Shown: positions 52,083 to 61,381 of the stretch, one piece after another
Numbering within the stretch: position 1 is the first letter of the stretch
Layout of the letters: each line of letters begins with the position of its first letter
Source: Pseudomonas sp. Fl4BN1
GTDB lineage: Bacteria; Pseudomonadota; Gammaproteobacteria; Pseudomonadales; Pseudomonadaceae
Length of the DNA stretch: 64,000 nt
NCBI RefSeq assembly: GCF_009908285.1
Contig: NZ_JAAARM010000017.1
Span: 62,001-126,000 of the forward strand
Direction of reading: 5' to 3'
Notes under the pieces: generated by a model
What the model was told of the DNA's origin: nothing
The model's input: the letters and a program-made list of their open reading frames with translations, nothing else
The model's database searches: none
Translations under genes and position numbers: made by a program

Positions 52083-53300
52083 ATGAAAATTGTCGCCCTT
52101 GAAACCCATATCGTCGCCGTACCGCCGCCGCATATCGGTGGCATGTACTGGCTGTTCGTCAAACTCAGGACCGCCTGCGGCATCGAAGGCGTGGGCGAGA
52201 TCTACGCCGCCACCTTCGGTCCCAAGGCGATGCTGCCGATCATCGAGGATGTGTTCCAGCGCTACCTGCTGGACCAGGACCCGCACCACATCGAGCGCTT
52301 CTTCCGCCAGGCCTATTCCAGCGGTTTCACCCAACGTCCGGACCTGACCATGATGGGCGTGGTCAGCGGCCTGGAGATGGCCTGCTGGGACATCATCGGC
52401 AAGGCGGCGAACAAGCCGGTGTATGAACTGCTCGGCGGCAAGGTCCACGAACGCCTGCGTTCCTACACCTACCTGTACCCGCTCAACAGCCGCGGCGAAT
52501 ACGACTATGACGACCCGGACCTGGCTGCCGAATGTGCAGTGCAGAACATGCAGCAGGGCTTTACTGCGCTGAAGTTCGACCCGGCCGGCCCCTACACCGC
52601 CTACTCGGGGCACCAGTTGTCCCTGGAAGTGCTGGAGCGCTGCGAAACCTTCTGCCGCAAGATTCGCGAGGCGGTGGGCAATCAGTGCGACCTGCTGTTC
52701 GGTACCCACGGGCAGATGGTGCCGTCGTCGGCGATTCGCCTGGCCAAGCGCCTGGAGAAGTACGACCCGCTGTGGTTCGAAGAGCCGGTGCCGCCCGGCC
52801 AGGAAGAGGCCATGGCCCAGGTCGCGGCCAAGACCAGTATCCCGATTGCCAGCGGCGAGCGCCTGACCACCAAGTACGAGTTCTTCAAGCTGCTGCAGGC
52901 CGGTGGCGCCTCGATCCTGCAAATGAACGTAGCGCGCTGCGGCGGCCTGCTGGAGGCGAAGAAGATCGCCAGCATGGCCGAGGCCTACTACGCGCAGATC
53001 GCCCCGCACCTGTACAACGGCCCGATTGGCGCCGCGGCGAGTTTCCAGCTGGCGACCTGCACGCCGAACTTCCTGATCCAGGAAAGCATCATGACCTGGG
53101 GCGGCTTCCACGCCGAGGTGCTGACCAAGCCCCTGCAGTGGGAGGACGGCTACATCATCCCGTCCACCGAGCCGGGCCTGGGGGTGGAGCTGAACATGGA
53201 GGTGGTACGCCGGCACTCGCCCTACAGCGGCGAACGCCTGCACCTGCAAATGGCCGCCACTCCGGCCGACGTCAAGGACACTTCCCCGGCCAGGGGCTGA
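52083..53300 (+). CDS. Mandelate racemase/muconate-lactonizing-type enolase superfamily enzyme
   Basis: The 405-residue protein has the two-domain MR/MLE build: N-terminal cap (1-125) and a barrel with FEEP (Glu233-Glu234), SGER (Glu259) and His309 in QIAPHLYNG. In the first metal-ligand position, normally Asp, the sequence is FGTHGQ (206-211), with Gly207 aligned to the Asp and His209 next to it, so the metal site or the alignment is unusual. Relatives dehydrate acid sugars or racemise hydroxy acids. It lies one base after the MFS gene, which supports a role in catabolism of the imported compound. Confidence 0.8.
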   Translation: MKIVALETHIVAVPPPHIGGMYWLFVKLRTACGIEGVGEIYAATFGPKAMLPIIEDVFQRYLLDQDPHHIERFFRQAYSSGFTQRPDLTMMGVVSGLEMACWDIIGKAANKPVYELLGGKVHERLRSYTYLYPLNSRGEYDYDDPDLAAECAVQNMQQGFTALKFDPAGPYTAYSGHQLSLEVLERCETFCRKIREAVGNQCDLLFGTHGQMVPSSAIRLAKRLEKYDPLWFEEPVPPGQEEAMAQVAAKTSIPIASGERLTTKYEFFKLLQAGGASILQMNVARCGGLLEAKKIASMAEAYYAQIAPHLYNGPIGAAASFQLATCTPNFLIQESIMTWGGFHAEVLTKPLQWEDGYIIPSTEPGLGVELNMEVVRRHSPYSGERLHLQMAATPADVKDTSPARG

Positions 53301-53332
53301 GGCATTTTCCCGCCGATCCCGGACGGGGCATG

Positions 53333-53352
53333 GGCAGCCGCTGGCGGCTGCC
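53333..53352 (+). other. Intercistronic hairpin
   Basis: GGCAGCCGC, TG, GCGGCTGCC is a perfect inverted repeat in the 80 bp between the enolase-type and GMC genes. No T-run follows. It may tune downstream expression or mRNA decay. Confidence 0.4.
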
Positions 53353-53380
53353 TTCAATACGACTGACGCGGTAACCCTGC

Positions 53381-54994
53381 ATGACATACGACTACATCAT
53401 CGCTGGCGCCGGCGCCGCCGGCTGCATTCTCGCCAACCGGCTTTCGGCGTCGGGGCAATACTCGGTACTGCTGCTGGAGGCTGGCGGCAAGGACTCATCG
53501 TTCTGGTTCAAGATCCCGGTGGGTTTCGCCAAGATGTACTACAACCCGACGTTTAACTGGATGTACTACAGCCAGCCACAGAAGCAGCTCGCCGACCGCG
53601 CTATCTATGCGCCCCGGGGCAAGGTGCAGGGCGGTTCCGGCTCGATCAACGCGATGATCTATGTGCGCGGCCAGGCCCACGACTTTGACGATTGGGCGGC
53701 GGCTGGCAACCCTGGCTGGAGCTTCAAGGAAGTGCTGCCGTACTTTCGCAAGCTGGAGAACCACCCCCTGGGCGACAGCGAATACCACGGCGCCAGCGGG
53801 CCGATCAGCATCACCCCGATGCAGGGCCAGACCCATCCGATCTGCGAGGTGTTCCTCAAGGGCTGCGAGCAGTTGGGGTATCCCCGCAGCGATGATTTCA
53901 ACGGGCCGAAGTTCGAAGGCGCGGGCATCTACGACGTCAACACCCGCAATGGCCAGCGCTGCTCCAGCAGCTTTGCCCACCTGCACCCGGCCCTGGGCCG
54001 AACGAACCTGACAGTGCTGCACCACGCCCTGGTGGACCGGGTGCTGTTCGATGATCTGCAGCAGCGCGCCATCGGTATCAGCGTGACCCAGCAGGGTGTC
54101 ACCCGGACGTTCAGCGCTCGCAAGGAAGTGATCCTTTGCGCAGGGGCGGTGGACACGCCGAAGATCCTGCAACTGTCCGGCGTGGGCGACCGCGCCTTGC
54201 TGGCCAGGCACCAGGTCCCGCTGCTCAAGCACCTGCCGGCGGTAGGGCAGAACCTGCAGGATCACCTGTGCGTCAGCTACTACTACAAGGCCAATGTGCC
54301 GACCCTGAACGATGAACTCAGCTCGCTGTTCGGCCAGCTCAAGCTGGGGCTGCAGTACCTGCTGACCCGCAAGGGCGCCCTGGCCATGAGCGTCAACCAG
54401 GCCGGCGGTTTTTTCCGTGGCGACGAGCTCCAGGAACATCCCAACCTGCAGCTGTACTTCAACCCGCTGTCGTACCAGATTCCCAAGAGCAACAAGGCCA
54501 GTCTCAAGCCCGAGCCGTACTCAGGTTTTCTGCTGTGCTTCAACCCGTGCCGGCCCACCAGCCGCGGCAGCATCGAGATTGCCTCGAACAACCCGCGGGA
54601 CGCAGCCCTGATCGACCCCAACTACCTGAGCACCGAGAAGGACATCGACGAGGTGCTGCAGGGCAGCCGGCTGCTGCGCCAGATCATGCAGGCACCGGCG
54701 CTCAAGGGCATTACCGTGGGCGAAGTGTTGCCGGGTGCGGCGGTGCACAGTGATGCGCAGATGCTGCAATATTTCCGCGAGAACAGCGGCTCGATCTACC
54801 ACCTGTGCGGTTCCTGTGCCATGGGCAACGACCCGCAGAACTCGGTGGTGGACCCGCGCCTCAAGGTTCACGGCCTGGCGGGCCTGCGCATCGTCGATGC
54901 CTCGATCTTCCCCAATGTCACCTCCGGCAACACCCATGCCGCGGTGCTGATGGTGGCGGAGAAGGGTGCCGACCTGATTCTCGAGGATGCCTGA
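53381..54994 (+). CDS. GMC family FAD oxidoreductase (choline dehydrogenase-like)
   Basis: The 537-residue flavoprotein has the FAD motif IIAGAGAAGC (Gly9, 11, 14), GMC signature 1 (PRGKVQGGSGSINAMIY), signature 2 (GAVDTPKILQLSGVG) and catalytic His in YHLCGSCAMG. The second catalytic position reads SGNTHAAV, with His where many GMC enzymes have Asn. GMC enzymes oxidise primary or secondary alcohols. With the aldehyde dehydrogenase at the head of the unit it could carry out alcohol to aldehyde to acid oxidation. GC-rich hairpin sequence follows the stop. Confidence 0.88.
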   Translation: MTYDYIIAGAGAAGCILANRLSASGQYSVLLLEAGGKDSSFWFKIPVGFAKMYYNPTFNWMYYSQPQKQLADRAIYAPRGKVQGGSGSINAMIYVRGQAHDFDDWAAAGNPGWSFKEVLPYFRKLENHPLGDSEYHGASGPISITPMQGQTHPICEVFLKGCEQLGYPRSDDFNGPKFEGAGIYDVNTRNGQRCSSSFAHLHPALGRTNLTVLHHALVDRVLFDDLQQRAIGISVTQQGVTRTFSARKEVILCAGAVDTPKILQLSGVGDRALLARHQVPLLKHLPAVGQNLQDHLCVSYYYKANVPTLNDELSSLFGQLKLGLQYLLTRKGALAMSVNQAGGFFRGDELQEHPNLQLYFNPLSYQIPKSNKASLKPEPYSGFLLCFNPCRPTSRGSIEIASNNPRDAALIDPNYLSTEKDIDEVLQGSRLLRQIMQAPALKGITVGEVLPGAAVHSDAQMLQYFRENSGSIYHLCGSCAMGNDPQNSVVDPRLKVHGLAGLRIVDASIFPNVTSGNTHAAVLMVAEKGADLILEDA

Positions 54995-55046
54995 ACGCTT
55001 GCTTGCGGGGGGGGAGCTTGCGCTCGCCCGCAGGCCAGCGTTGGGG

Positions 55047-56009
55047 CTATTGACCGAACTCCGGCGCCGCTTCTTCGACTTTTCTTTTGTAGGCCACTTT
55101 TGCCTGATCGGGATTGCAAGATAGCAGGGCATCGACCTGGACGAAGCCTTTGGACAGCACGTGTCTTTCTCGCCAGCGGTTGCCAAGCACACCAAAGATC
55201 CCGGCGCTGAGCAGTAGGCCGAGCCAGAACCAGTGGCGGTCATCGGCAGCGTTGGGGAGCAGCAGGGCCAGGCTCAGGGCTATCAGGGCAATCCCGGTGA
55301 CCCAGTACAGGCCTGCGAAGAACGACCAGAACAGGCTGAGAAAGCAGGCTGCAAAATTGAAGCCGACGGCCACCGCCGCGAGTTCGCCCTTGGGGTTTTG
55401 GTAGATGCGGTAGAGGCGTTTCTGCTGGGCCTTGAGCCACAGACTGATTCGCTTCTCACGCTCGGCCACCTGCTTTTTCTGCTCGCTGCTGAGATCTCTG
55501 TCATCGGTGATTTGCTTGAAGGTCTCCTCCAGCAAGTAGTAGCCGGTGTCGTAGGACGTCAGGCCAGTGACGTAAAGGGCGTCGACGCGGTAGCGACGGT
55601 TCAGCTTCAATTGCCGGTCGCCATGAAAGAAGGTGTCGGCCGAGGTTCGTGAGTGCAGCAGGTATTCGTTGAAGCTGTATTTGACATAGGGTTTACCACC
55701 GCCGACACGCACCCATTGGCGGTCAAAATAGCCTTCCAGTTGCTCCACCTCGAGGCCGCTGACATCGGCCTTCGGTTGCTCCTGAAGGTTCGCCCATTTG
55801 ATTGCGCACCAACCCGCCGCAAAGACACAGAGGAAGCCGCACAGGATGATTTTGGCAAACAGCGGCCCATTGAGCAGGGAGATACCGATGATGCAGGGGA
55901 TCAGGATGATGGTCAGCAGGATGCACGTGGTTTCGACATCGCCCCTTTGGCCGCGCATCAGGTGGCGATTGATCCGTTCTATTGTTTCCGGGGTGAGCAC
56001 ACGGCTCAT
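55047..56009 (-). CDS. Hypothetical membrane protein with central cytoplasmic domain
   Basis: No family was recognised. The 320-residue protein has two N-terminal membrane helices (about 28-68), a soluble section (75-210) with many charged residues and a coiled-coil-like stretch (DLSSEQKKQVAEREKRISLWLKAQ, which is 24 residues, about 173-196), then three helices (about 212-280). It shows no signal peptide or enzymatic motif. It is convergent with the GMC gene. Confidence 0.55.
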   Translation of the reverse strand: MSRVLTPETIERINRHLMRGQRGDVETTCILLTIILIPCIIGISLLNGPLFAKIILCGFLCVFAAGWCAIKWANLQEQPKADVSGLEVEQLEGYFDRQWVRVGGGKPYVKYSFNEYLLHSRTSADTFFHGDRQLKLNRRYRVDALYVTGLTSYDTGYYLLEETFKQITDDRDLSSEQKKQVAEREKRISLWLKAQQKRLYRIYQNPKGELAAVAVGFNFAACFLSLFWSFFAGLYWVTGIALIALSLALLLPNAADDRHWFWLGLLLSAGIFGVLGNRWRERHVLSKGFVQVDALLSCNPDQAKVAYKRKVEEAAPEFGQ

Positions 56010-56199
56010 GGCGGTCTCGCTTAGCGCAAGCCATGGGCTCGGGCGGTCTTGAACAATGCCAAAAGCCTGTAGCGCCCGTTAGTGGGGCGCTCCATGCCTT
56101 CGAGGGGAGGGCAGCCTACTGAACAACGAGGCCGATCAGCAAGCCTTGGGGTCAGCCGCGGTCTTGTCGGATGGCCAGGCCTCGGTGATGGCCCACTCT

Positions 56200-57513
56200 T
56201 CAGCGCAGGCGTTCGAGCATCTGGTAGTACCACATGCCGGCGGCCAGCATCGGGTTGCCCAACTGGTCGCCGAAGGGCACGCGGATGTGCTGGCAGGCGG
56301 CGAAGGTGTCGTAGTCGCCGAGGTGCCCGGTCAGCGCTTCAGCCATGATCTCGCCCATGATGTGGCTGGTGGCGACACCGTGCCCGGAGTAGCCCTGGCA
56401 GTACCAGACGTTGTCCGAGAGCTTGCCCAGCTGCGGGATGCGGTTGATCACGATGCCCATGGCGCAGCTCCATTGGAACTCGATGCCCACGCCCTTGAGG
56501 GCCGGGAAAGTGCGCTCGATGCACGGGCGCAGTTCGCCGGCAATGTCGCGCGAATCCTTGCCGCTGTAGTTGGCGCCGCCGCCGAACAGCAGGCGGCCGT
56601 CGGCGGTCATGCGGTAGTAGTCGAGGACGAAGCGGCAATCGTAGACCGCCAAGTCCTCAGGATTGAGACGCTTGGCCAACTCGCCCAGGGGCTCGGTGGT
56701 GACGATGCCGCCCATGGCCGGGAAGATCTTGCCCTTGAGTTTTTGCGGCTCGAGCTTGTGGTAGACATCGCCGGCCAGCAGCACTTGCCTGGCGTCGATA
56801 CGGCCCTGGGCGGTGATGACTGCCGGGCGCTGGCCGTGGACGATTTCCAGCACTTCGCTGTGCTCGAAGATCAAGGCGCCCAGGCTCTCGGCGGCGCGGG
56901 CTTCGCCGATGCACAGGTTCAGCGGGTGCAGGTGCAGGTTGCGGGTGTTCTTGATCGCGCCGTGGTAGAGCGGGCTATCCAGCAGGCTGTGCACTTGCTC
57001 GCGGTCCAGCAGGCTGACCTCGTCGCCCATGCCGCGGCGCACGGCTTCTTCGTAGTCGGCGCGCAGTCCGGGCAGGTGGCTGGGCTTGTAGGCCGCATGC
57101 AGGTGGCCGTGCTTGAGGTCGCAGGCAATGGCGTATCTGGCCACCCGTTGCTGGATGATCTGGTGCCCGCGCCAGCGCAGGTTCCAGATGAAATCATCCA
57201 CCTCGTCGCCAAGGTTGCGGCGCATCTGCTTACGCATCGCGGCGTCGCCAGAGAGGCTGCCGGTAACCTGGCCGCCGTTGCGCCCGGTGGCGCCCCAGCC
57301 GATCTTGTGGCTTTCGACGATGGCCACTTTCAGGCCGCGCTCGGCCAGTTCCACGGCCGTGGCGACGCCAGTGAAACCGCCGCCGATGATCACCACATCC
57401 ACCTGATGATTGCCTTGCAGGGTCGGGTAGTGGGTTTCCTGATTAAGGGTGGCGCTGTAGTAGGAAGGGCTGCGCTCGGCTGCCGGGGTCCGCGGATCGA
57501 AGGCGGCTGTCAT
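56200..57513 (-). CDS. pauB: FAD-dependent gamma-glutamylputrescine oxidase-like (PauB/PuuB)
   Basis: The 437-residue DAO-family flavoprotein starts with a leader carrying SYYSATLNQETHYPTLQG, as in PuuB and PauB, then the FAD motif VVIIGGGFTGVATAVELAERG and GWGATGRNGGQVTGSLSGD. The C-terminal GYSGHGVATSHIMGEIMAEAL closes the FAD site. PauB enzymes oxidise gamma-glutamylated polyamines in the putrescine degradation path. It lies 58 bp downstream of a glutamine synthetase-like gene of the same path. Confidence 0.8.
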   Translation of the reverse strand: MTAAFDPRTPAAERSPSYYSATLNQETHYPTLQGNHQVDVVIIGGGFTGVATAVELAERGLKVAIVESHKIGWGATGRNGGQVTGSLSGDAAMRKQMRRNLGDEVDDFIWNLRWRGHQIIQQRVARYAIACDLKHGHLHAAYKPSHLPGLRADYEEAVRRGMGDEVSLLDREQVHSLLDSPLYHGAIKNTRNLHLHPLNLCIGEARAAESLGALIFEHSEVLEIVHGQRPAVITAQGRIDARQVLLAGDVYHKLEPQKLKGKIFPAMGGIVTTEPLGELAKRLNPEDLAVYDCRFVLDYYRMTADGRLLFGGGANYSGKDSRDIAGELRPCIERTFPALKGVGIEFQWSCAMGIVINRIPQLGKLSDNVWYCQGYSGHGVATSHIMGEIMAEALTGHLGDYDTFAACQHIRVPFGDQLGNPMLAAGMWYYQMLERLR

Positions 57514-57571
57514 GGGGAAATCCTCGCAAATGAATGAGTCGGGCCGCTGCCTGCAGGCAGCGGCCGGCGCG

Positions 57572-58936
57572 TCAGGCCTGGGTCAGGTACCAGCGCCAGT
57601 CCTGCTCGCCGACTTCGGCCATGAACTGGCGGTATTCGGCACGCTTGACCGCCAGGTACACGCCGAGGAATTCGCTGCCCAGGGCATCCCGGGCCCAAGC
57701 CGATTGCTCCAGGGCGATCAGCGAGGTCAGCCAGTCGGTGGGCAGCAATTCGGTGGCCTGGGCGTAGCCGTTGCCTGCCACCGGGTGGCCCGGGTCGAGG
57801 TTTTCCCGCAGGCCGCGATGGATCCCGGCGAGGATCGCCGCTGCCGCCAGGTAGGGGTTGGCATCGGCACCGCAGATGCGGTGCTCGATGTGCCGGCTGT
57901 TGGCCGGGCCGCCGGGGACGCGCAGGCTCACGGTGCGGTTGTCGACACCCCAGGTCGGCGCCAGGGGCGCATAGCTGTTGGCCTGGAAGCGCCGGTAGGA
58001 GTTGGCGTTGGGGCAGAACAGCAGCAAGGACTCCAGCAACGAGGCGAGCATGCCGCCCACCGCCTGGCGCAGCAACGGAGTACCGGCCGGGTCTTCGGAG
58101 GCGAACAGGTTGCGGCCCGCGGCGTCGGCGATGCTCACGTGCATGTGCATGCCGGTGCCGGCCAAATGATCGAAGGGCTTGGCCATGAAGGTGGCCTGCA
58201 TCCCGTGCTTGTGCGCCAGCGCCTTGACCACGCGCTTGTAGCGCACGGCCTGGTCCATGGCTTCCAGGGCGTCACCGTGTTCCAGGGTGATTTCCACCTG
58301 GCCCGGGGCGTATTCGGAGATCGCCGTGCGTGCAGGAATGCCTTGCAGCTTGCAGGCGGCATAGAGGTCGGCGAGGAACGGCTCGATCTGCTCCAGCTCG
58401 CGCAGGCCATAGACCTGGGTGGTCCGTGGGCGACCGCCGTCGGCATCCAGGGCGGGCTGTGGCCGACCGTTGCCGTCGCGTTTGGCGTCCAGCAGATAGA
58501 ACTCCAGCTCGCAGGCCATCACCGGGTGATAACCCTCGGCCTTGAGCCCGTCGATGACCTTGATCAGCAAGTGACGCGGGTCGGCGATGCTGGCGGGCAG
58601 GCCCTCTTGCGGGTGCATGCTGACCTGCACCGCGGCGGTGGGGATTTGCCGCCACGGCAGGCGCACCAGGCTCCCGGCCAGCGGGTAGGCGCGGCAATCG
58701 ATATCGCCCACGTCCCACACCAGCCCGGAGTTCTCCACGTCGTCGCCGTTGAGGGTCAGGCCGAGGATGGTGCTGGGCAAGGGCCGGCCACTTTCGTACA
58801 CCGCCAGCAGTTCTTCACGGTGCAACAGCTTGCCCCGGGGCACGCCGTTGGCATCGAGGATGAACAGCTCGATCATGTCGATATCGGGGTTGCTGGAGAG
58901 GAAGCCACGGGCTTCATCAAGGGCGGAAAATTTCAT
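57572..58936 (-). CDS. pauA: Glutamine synthetase family, gamma-glutamylpolyamine synthetase-like (PauA)
   Basis: The 454-residue enzyme belongs to the GlnA/PuuA family: N-terminal beta-Grasp with MIELFILDANGVPRGKLL, MACELEFYLLDAK with metal-binding Glu, and HMHVSIADAAGRNLF with the His of the metal/ATP site. PauA enzymes ligate glutamate to putrescine or other diamines with ATP. The pairing with the PauB-like oxidase supports polyamine use. The ATG at 58936 removes a 21-residue extension that lacks a ribosome binding site. Confidence 0.8.
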   Translation of the reverse strand: MKFSALDEARGFLSSNPDIDMIELFILDANGVPRGKLLHREELLAVYESGRPLPSTILGLTLNGDDVENSGLVWDVGDIDCRAYPLAGSLVRLPWRQIPTAAVQVSMHPQEGLPASIADPRHLLIKVIDGLKAEGYHPVMACELEFYLLDAKRDGNGRPQPALDADGGRPRTTQVYGLRELEQIEPFLADLYAACKLQGIPARTAISEYAPGQVEITLEHGDALEAMDQAVRYKRVVKALAHKHGMQATFMAKPFDHLAGTGMHMHVSIADAAGRNLFASEDPAGTPLLRQAVGGMLASLLESLLLFCPNANSYRRFQANSYAPLAPTWGVDNRTVSLRVPGGPANSRHIEHRICGADANPYLAAAAILAGIHRGLRENLDPGHPVAGNGYAQATELLPTDWLTSLIALEQSAWARDALGSEFLGVYLAVKRAEYRQFMAEVGEQDWRWYLTQA

Positions 58937-59570
58937 CAGGGTTCTCGCTTGCGCCTTCACGGCGCACAGGTTTTCAGGTGCTGCAACGACGCCACGCACG
59001 GGTCGTTTGCAAGGCTGGAAAGCAGGTCTGGGAATGGCTCGTGCAGGGGCACGATCAAGCCAGTAGCGAGTGATCCGGAGGGCGTGAGGAGTGGCGCAGG
59101 CGGGAACGGCACAGGGCCATGGGCAGGTTGACCAGAAGCTTCATGGGCAAGACCTGTCCAGCAAGGAGGAACCGATGACGACAGCGCGGTCCTCATGAAC
59201 CTCATGAGGCGAATTGACGAGTGAACAGCGGGACCGTGAGTCACCAGGATCGACAGCCGTACCACAGCCATCGGCGCGGGCTGTGAGTGCAAGTCTGGCG
59301 AATCCGTAACACGGTTTTGGGGGGAACATCAGCCGGGTGATCTCGCTGTCGAGTTCGTGGTTATTATTTTTGCTGTGAACCGGGCGCCGGCGGGGCGGAT
59401 CAATCGGTCCGCACCCTCAGGGCGGATCAATACTGCAAGAATCCGTTAGCCAATGTAAGGGGGGGAGGGAGCCAGTGGGGCCCGACACTGACCCGCCGTC
59501 CGCGCTCTGATCCCCGTGCTAGAGCGCTATACCCGGCTAGATGAGGGTGTGTAATTTATTTTACAACGGC
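58937..59570. other. Intergenic region upstream of pauA
   Basis: No gene is supported in these 634 bp. Notable are CCTCATGAACCTCATGAGG at 59191-59209 (dyad-rich, 255 bp before pauA) and a direct repeat GGCGGATCAAT at 59394-59404 and 59421-59431. They may be regulatory sites; no binding protein can be named. Confidence 0.35.
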
Positions 59571-60230
59571 TCAATAGAGGCCCGGCAGCAGGCGCCAGCT
59601 GCGAGCGCAGTAGTCGTCGTATTCGTCGCCGAAGTAACCGCGCAGCAAGGCTTCCTCGGCGTGAATGCGTGCAATCAGTGGGATCAGGGTCAGTGCCGCC
59701 AGCAGCAGCCCCAATCCGGAACGAAACGCCAGGGCCCAGCCCACGGCGTTCACCAGCAAACCCAGGTAGCTGGGGTTGCGCAGGTAGCGGTACAGGCCAT
59801 CGACCACCAGTCTGTGGTCCGACTGGATGGCCACCAGCCCGCTGAAGCGCCGGCCGAGGATGAACACCGGCCATAGGCGCAGCACACCGCCGAGGATGAA
59901 CAGCCAGGCACCGAGCCAGCGCAGGCTTTCGTCGCCAAAGGTCCAGAACTCCACGCGGTCGCTGTAGGCCGGGAGGAAGCCGCTCAACAGACCGATCACG
60001 GCGAACACCGGCAGCACCCAGCGATTGCCCTGGTCTTCCTGTTCGCCACTGCTCAGGTTGACCTCGCTGAACAGGGAAACGACCACCATCAGCAGGGTGG
60101 CGATGGCGATCAGCGTCAGCGGCAGATGGGCGAAGAAGGCCGCGAAGCCCCCGCGCCCCCAGATCGCCAGGCCAAGGTAGGCGAGGGCGCCGAGAATGCT
60201 CGAAACGGCCAACCGGGGAGAGATTTTCAT
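59571..60230 (-). CDS. Isoprenylcysteine carboxyl methyltransferase (ICMT)-like membrane protein
   Basis: The 219-residue protein has four to five membrane helices and the C-terminal SAM-binding motif of the ICMT/PEMT group: VVDGLYRYLRNPSYLGLLVNAVG and, near the end, HAEEALLRGYFGDEYDDYC, where the acidic residues are conserved. Bacterial members methylate lipids or other hydrophobic substrates; the target here is unknown. AGG lies close before the ATG. Confidence 0.75.
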   Translation of the reverse strand: MKISPRLAVSSILGALAYLGLAIWGRGGFAAFFAHLPLTLIAIATLLMVVVSLFSEVNLSSGEQEDQGNRWVLPVFAVIGLLSGFLPAYSDRVEFWTFGDESLRWLGAWLFILGGVLRLWPVFILGRRFSGLVAIQSDHRLVVDGLYRYLRNPSYLGLLVNAVGWALAFRSGLGLLLAALTLIPLIARIHAEEALLRGYFGDEYDDYCARSWRLLPGLY

Positions 60231-60263
60231 GATGACCTGCGGCGGTATCAGGGGCTTCCCATG

Positions 60264-60292
60264 AGTGTAGGAGCCCGCTGACGGGCATCCCC
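60264..60292. repeat. REP-like half element
   Basis: GTGTAGGAGCCCGCTGACGGGC resembles the TGTAGGAGC end of the REP repeats elsewhere in the window, in a single degenerate copy between two genes. Confidence 0.4.
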
Positions 60293-60323
60293 GGTCGTTC
60301 GTCCGCCAGCGCCGTGGGCCGCT

Positions 60324-61220
60324 TCAGGTCGGTGTTTTTTCGCTGAGCTGGCTGATCAGGAAGTCAATAAAGGCCCGGGTCTTCTGCGGCACCCGGCGGG
60401 CCGAGGGGTAGACCGCATGGATGCTGATCGGCGGTGCCTGCCACTGGCACAGCACCGGCACCAGGCGTCCGGCGGCCAGGGCCTCCTCGACAATGAAGTT
60501 GGGCAGCAGGGCGATGCCCATGCCGGCCTCGGCGGCCTGGGCCAGCAAGTCACCGTTGTTGGCATGCAGCGGCCCGGTGACGTGGACCCGCTGAGTGTCC
60601 TTGCCGTTGCTCAGTTGCAGGCTGACGCCGCTTTGCAGGTAGCCGTAGTTGAGGCACTGGTGGCTGCTCAAGTCCCGTGGCGTCTGTGGGGTGCCGGCGC
60701 GTTGCAGGTAGGCCGGTGCGGCGACCATGATCCGTGGCGCCGGGGCCAGCAGCCTGGCAACCATCGACGAGTCGGCCAGGCTGGCGATGCGAATGGTCAC
60801 GTCGAAGCCGCCACGCACCGGGTCCACCTGCTGGTCGCTGAGCACCAGTTGCAACTCGATGTTCGGCTGCTGCTCGTGGAACAGCGGCACCAGCGGCCCC
60901 AGGCGCCGCAAGCCGAAGGACATCGGCGCATTGACCCGCAGGACGCCACGCAGCTCGCCCATGCCATCGCGGGCCCGTTGTTCGGCTTCGTCCAATGCCG
61001 CTAGCACTTCCCGCGCCGACTCGTAGTATTCGGCGCCGGCCTCGGTCAGGTGCAGGCTGCGAGTGGTGCGCTGCAGCAGTTGCACGCCGATGGCCTCTTC
61101 CAGGGCCTGGATCTGCTTGCTGACCTTGGAGCGCGGTACGTCCATCGAGCGTGCGGCAGCGGCAAAGCCGTTCTGATCCACGGTGACGACGAAAGCGCGC
61201 ATGCATTCGATACGGTCCAT
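60324..61220 (-). CDS. LysR family regulator
   Basis: The 298-residue protein has a LysR helix-turn-helix (residues 3-60; MRAFVVTVDQNGFAAAARSM, VPRSKVSKQIQALEEAIG) and a CrgA-like effector domain with GVLRVNAPMSFG. The start at 61220 gives MDRIECMRAF. It is divergent from the isochorismatase-like gene (161 bp apart), which is its probable target. Confidence 0.85.
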   Translation of the reverse strand: MDRIECMRAFVVTVDQNGFAAAARSMDVPRSKVSKQIQALEEAIGVQLLQRTTRSLHLTEAGAEYYESAREVLAALDEAEQRARDGMGELRGVLRVNAPMSFGLRRLGPLVPLFHEQQPNIELQLVLSDQQVDPVRGGFDVTIRIASLADSSMVARLLAPAPRIMVAAPAYLQRAGTPQTPRDLSSHQCLNYGYLQSGVSLQLSNGKDTQRVHVTGPLHANNGDLLAQAAEAGMGIALLPNFIVEEALAAGRLVPVLCQWQAPPISIHAVYPSARRVPQKTRAFIDFLISQLSEKTPT

Positions 61221-61381
61221 GATTGTCCCTGATTTGGAATCAATGATTCTCGATTCTAGGGAATTGTTCCTGTTTCGGCCAGGGCCTAAATTAGCCACCA
61301 AGCCGGACGCACAAGGGCGCAAGCGGCGCCATCAGCCGGTCATGTTCGACCCTCACTCTCTGACTGCAAAAGGAACGCGCC

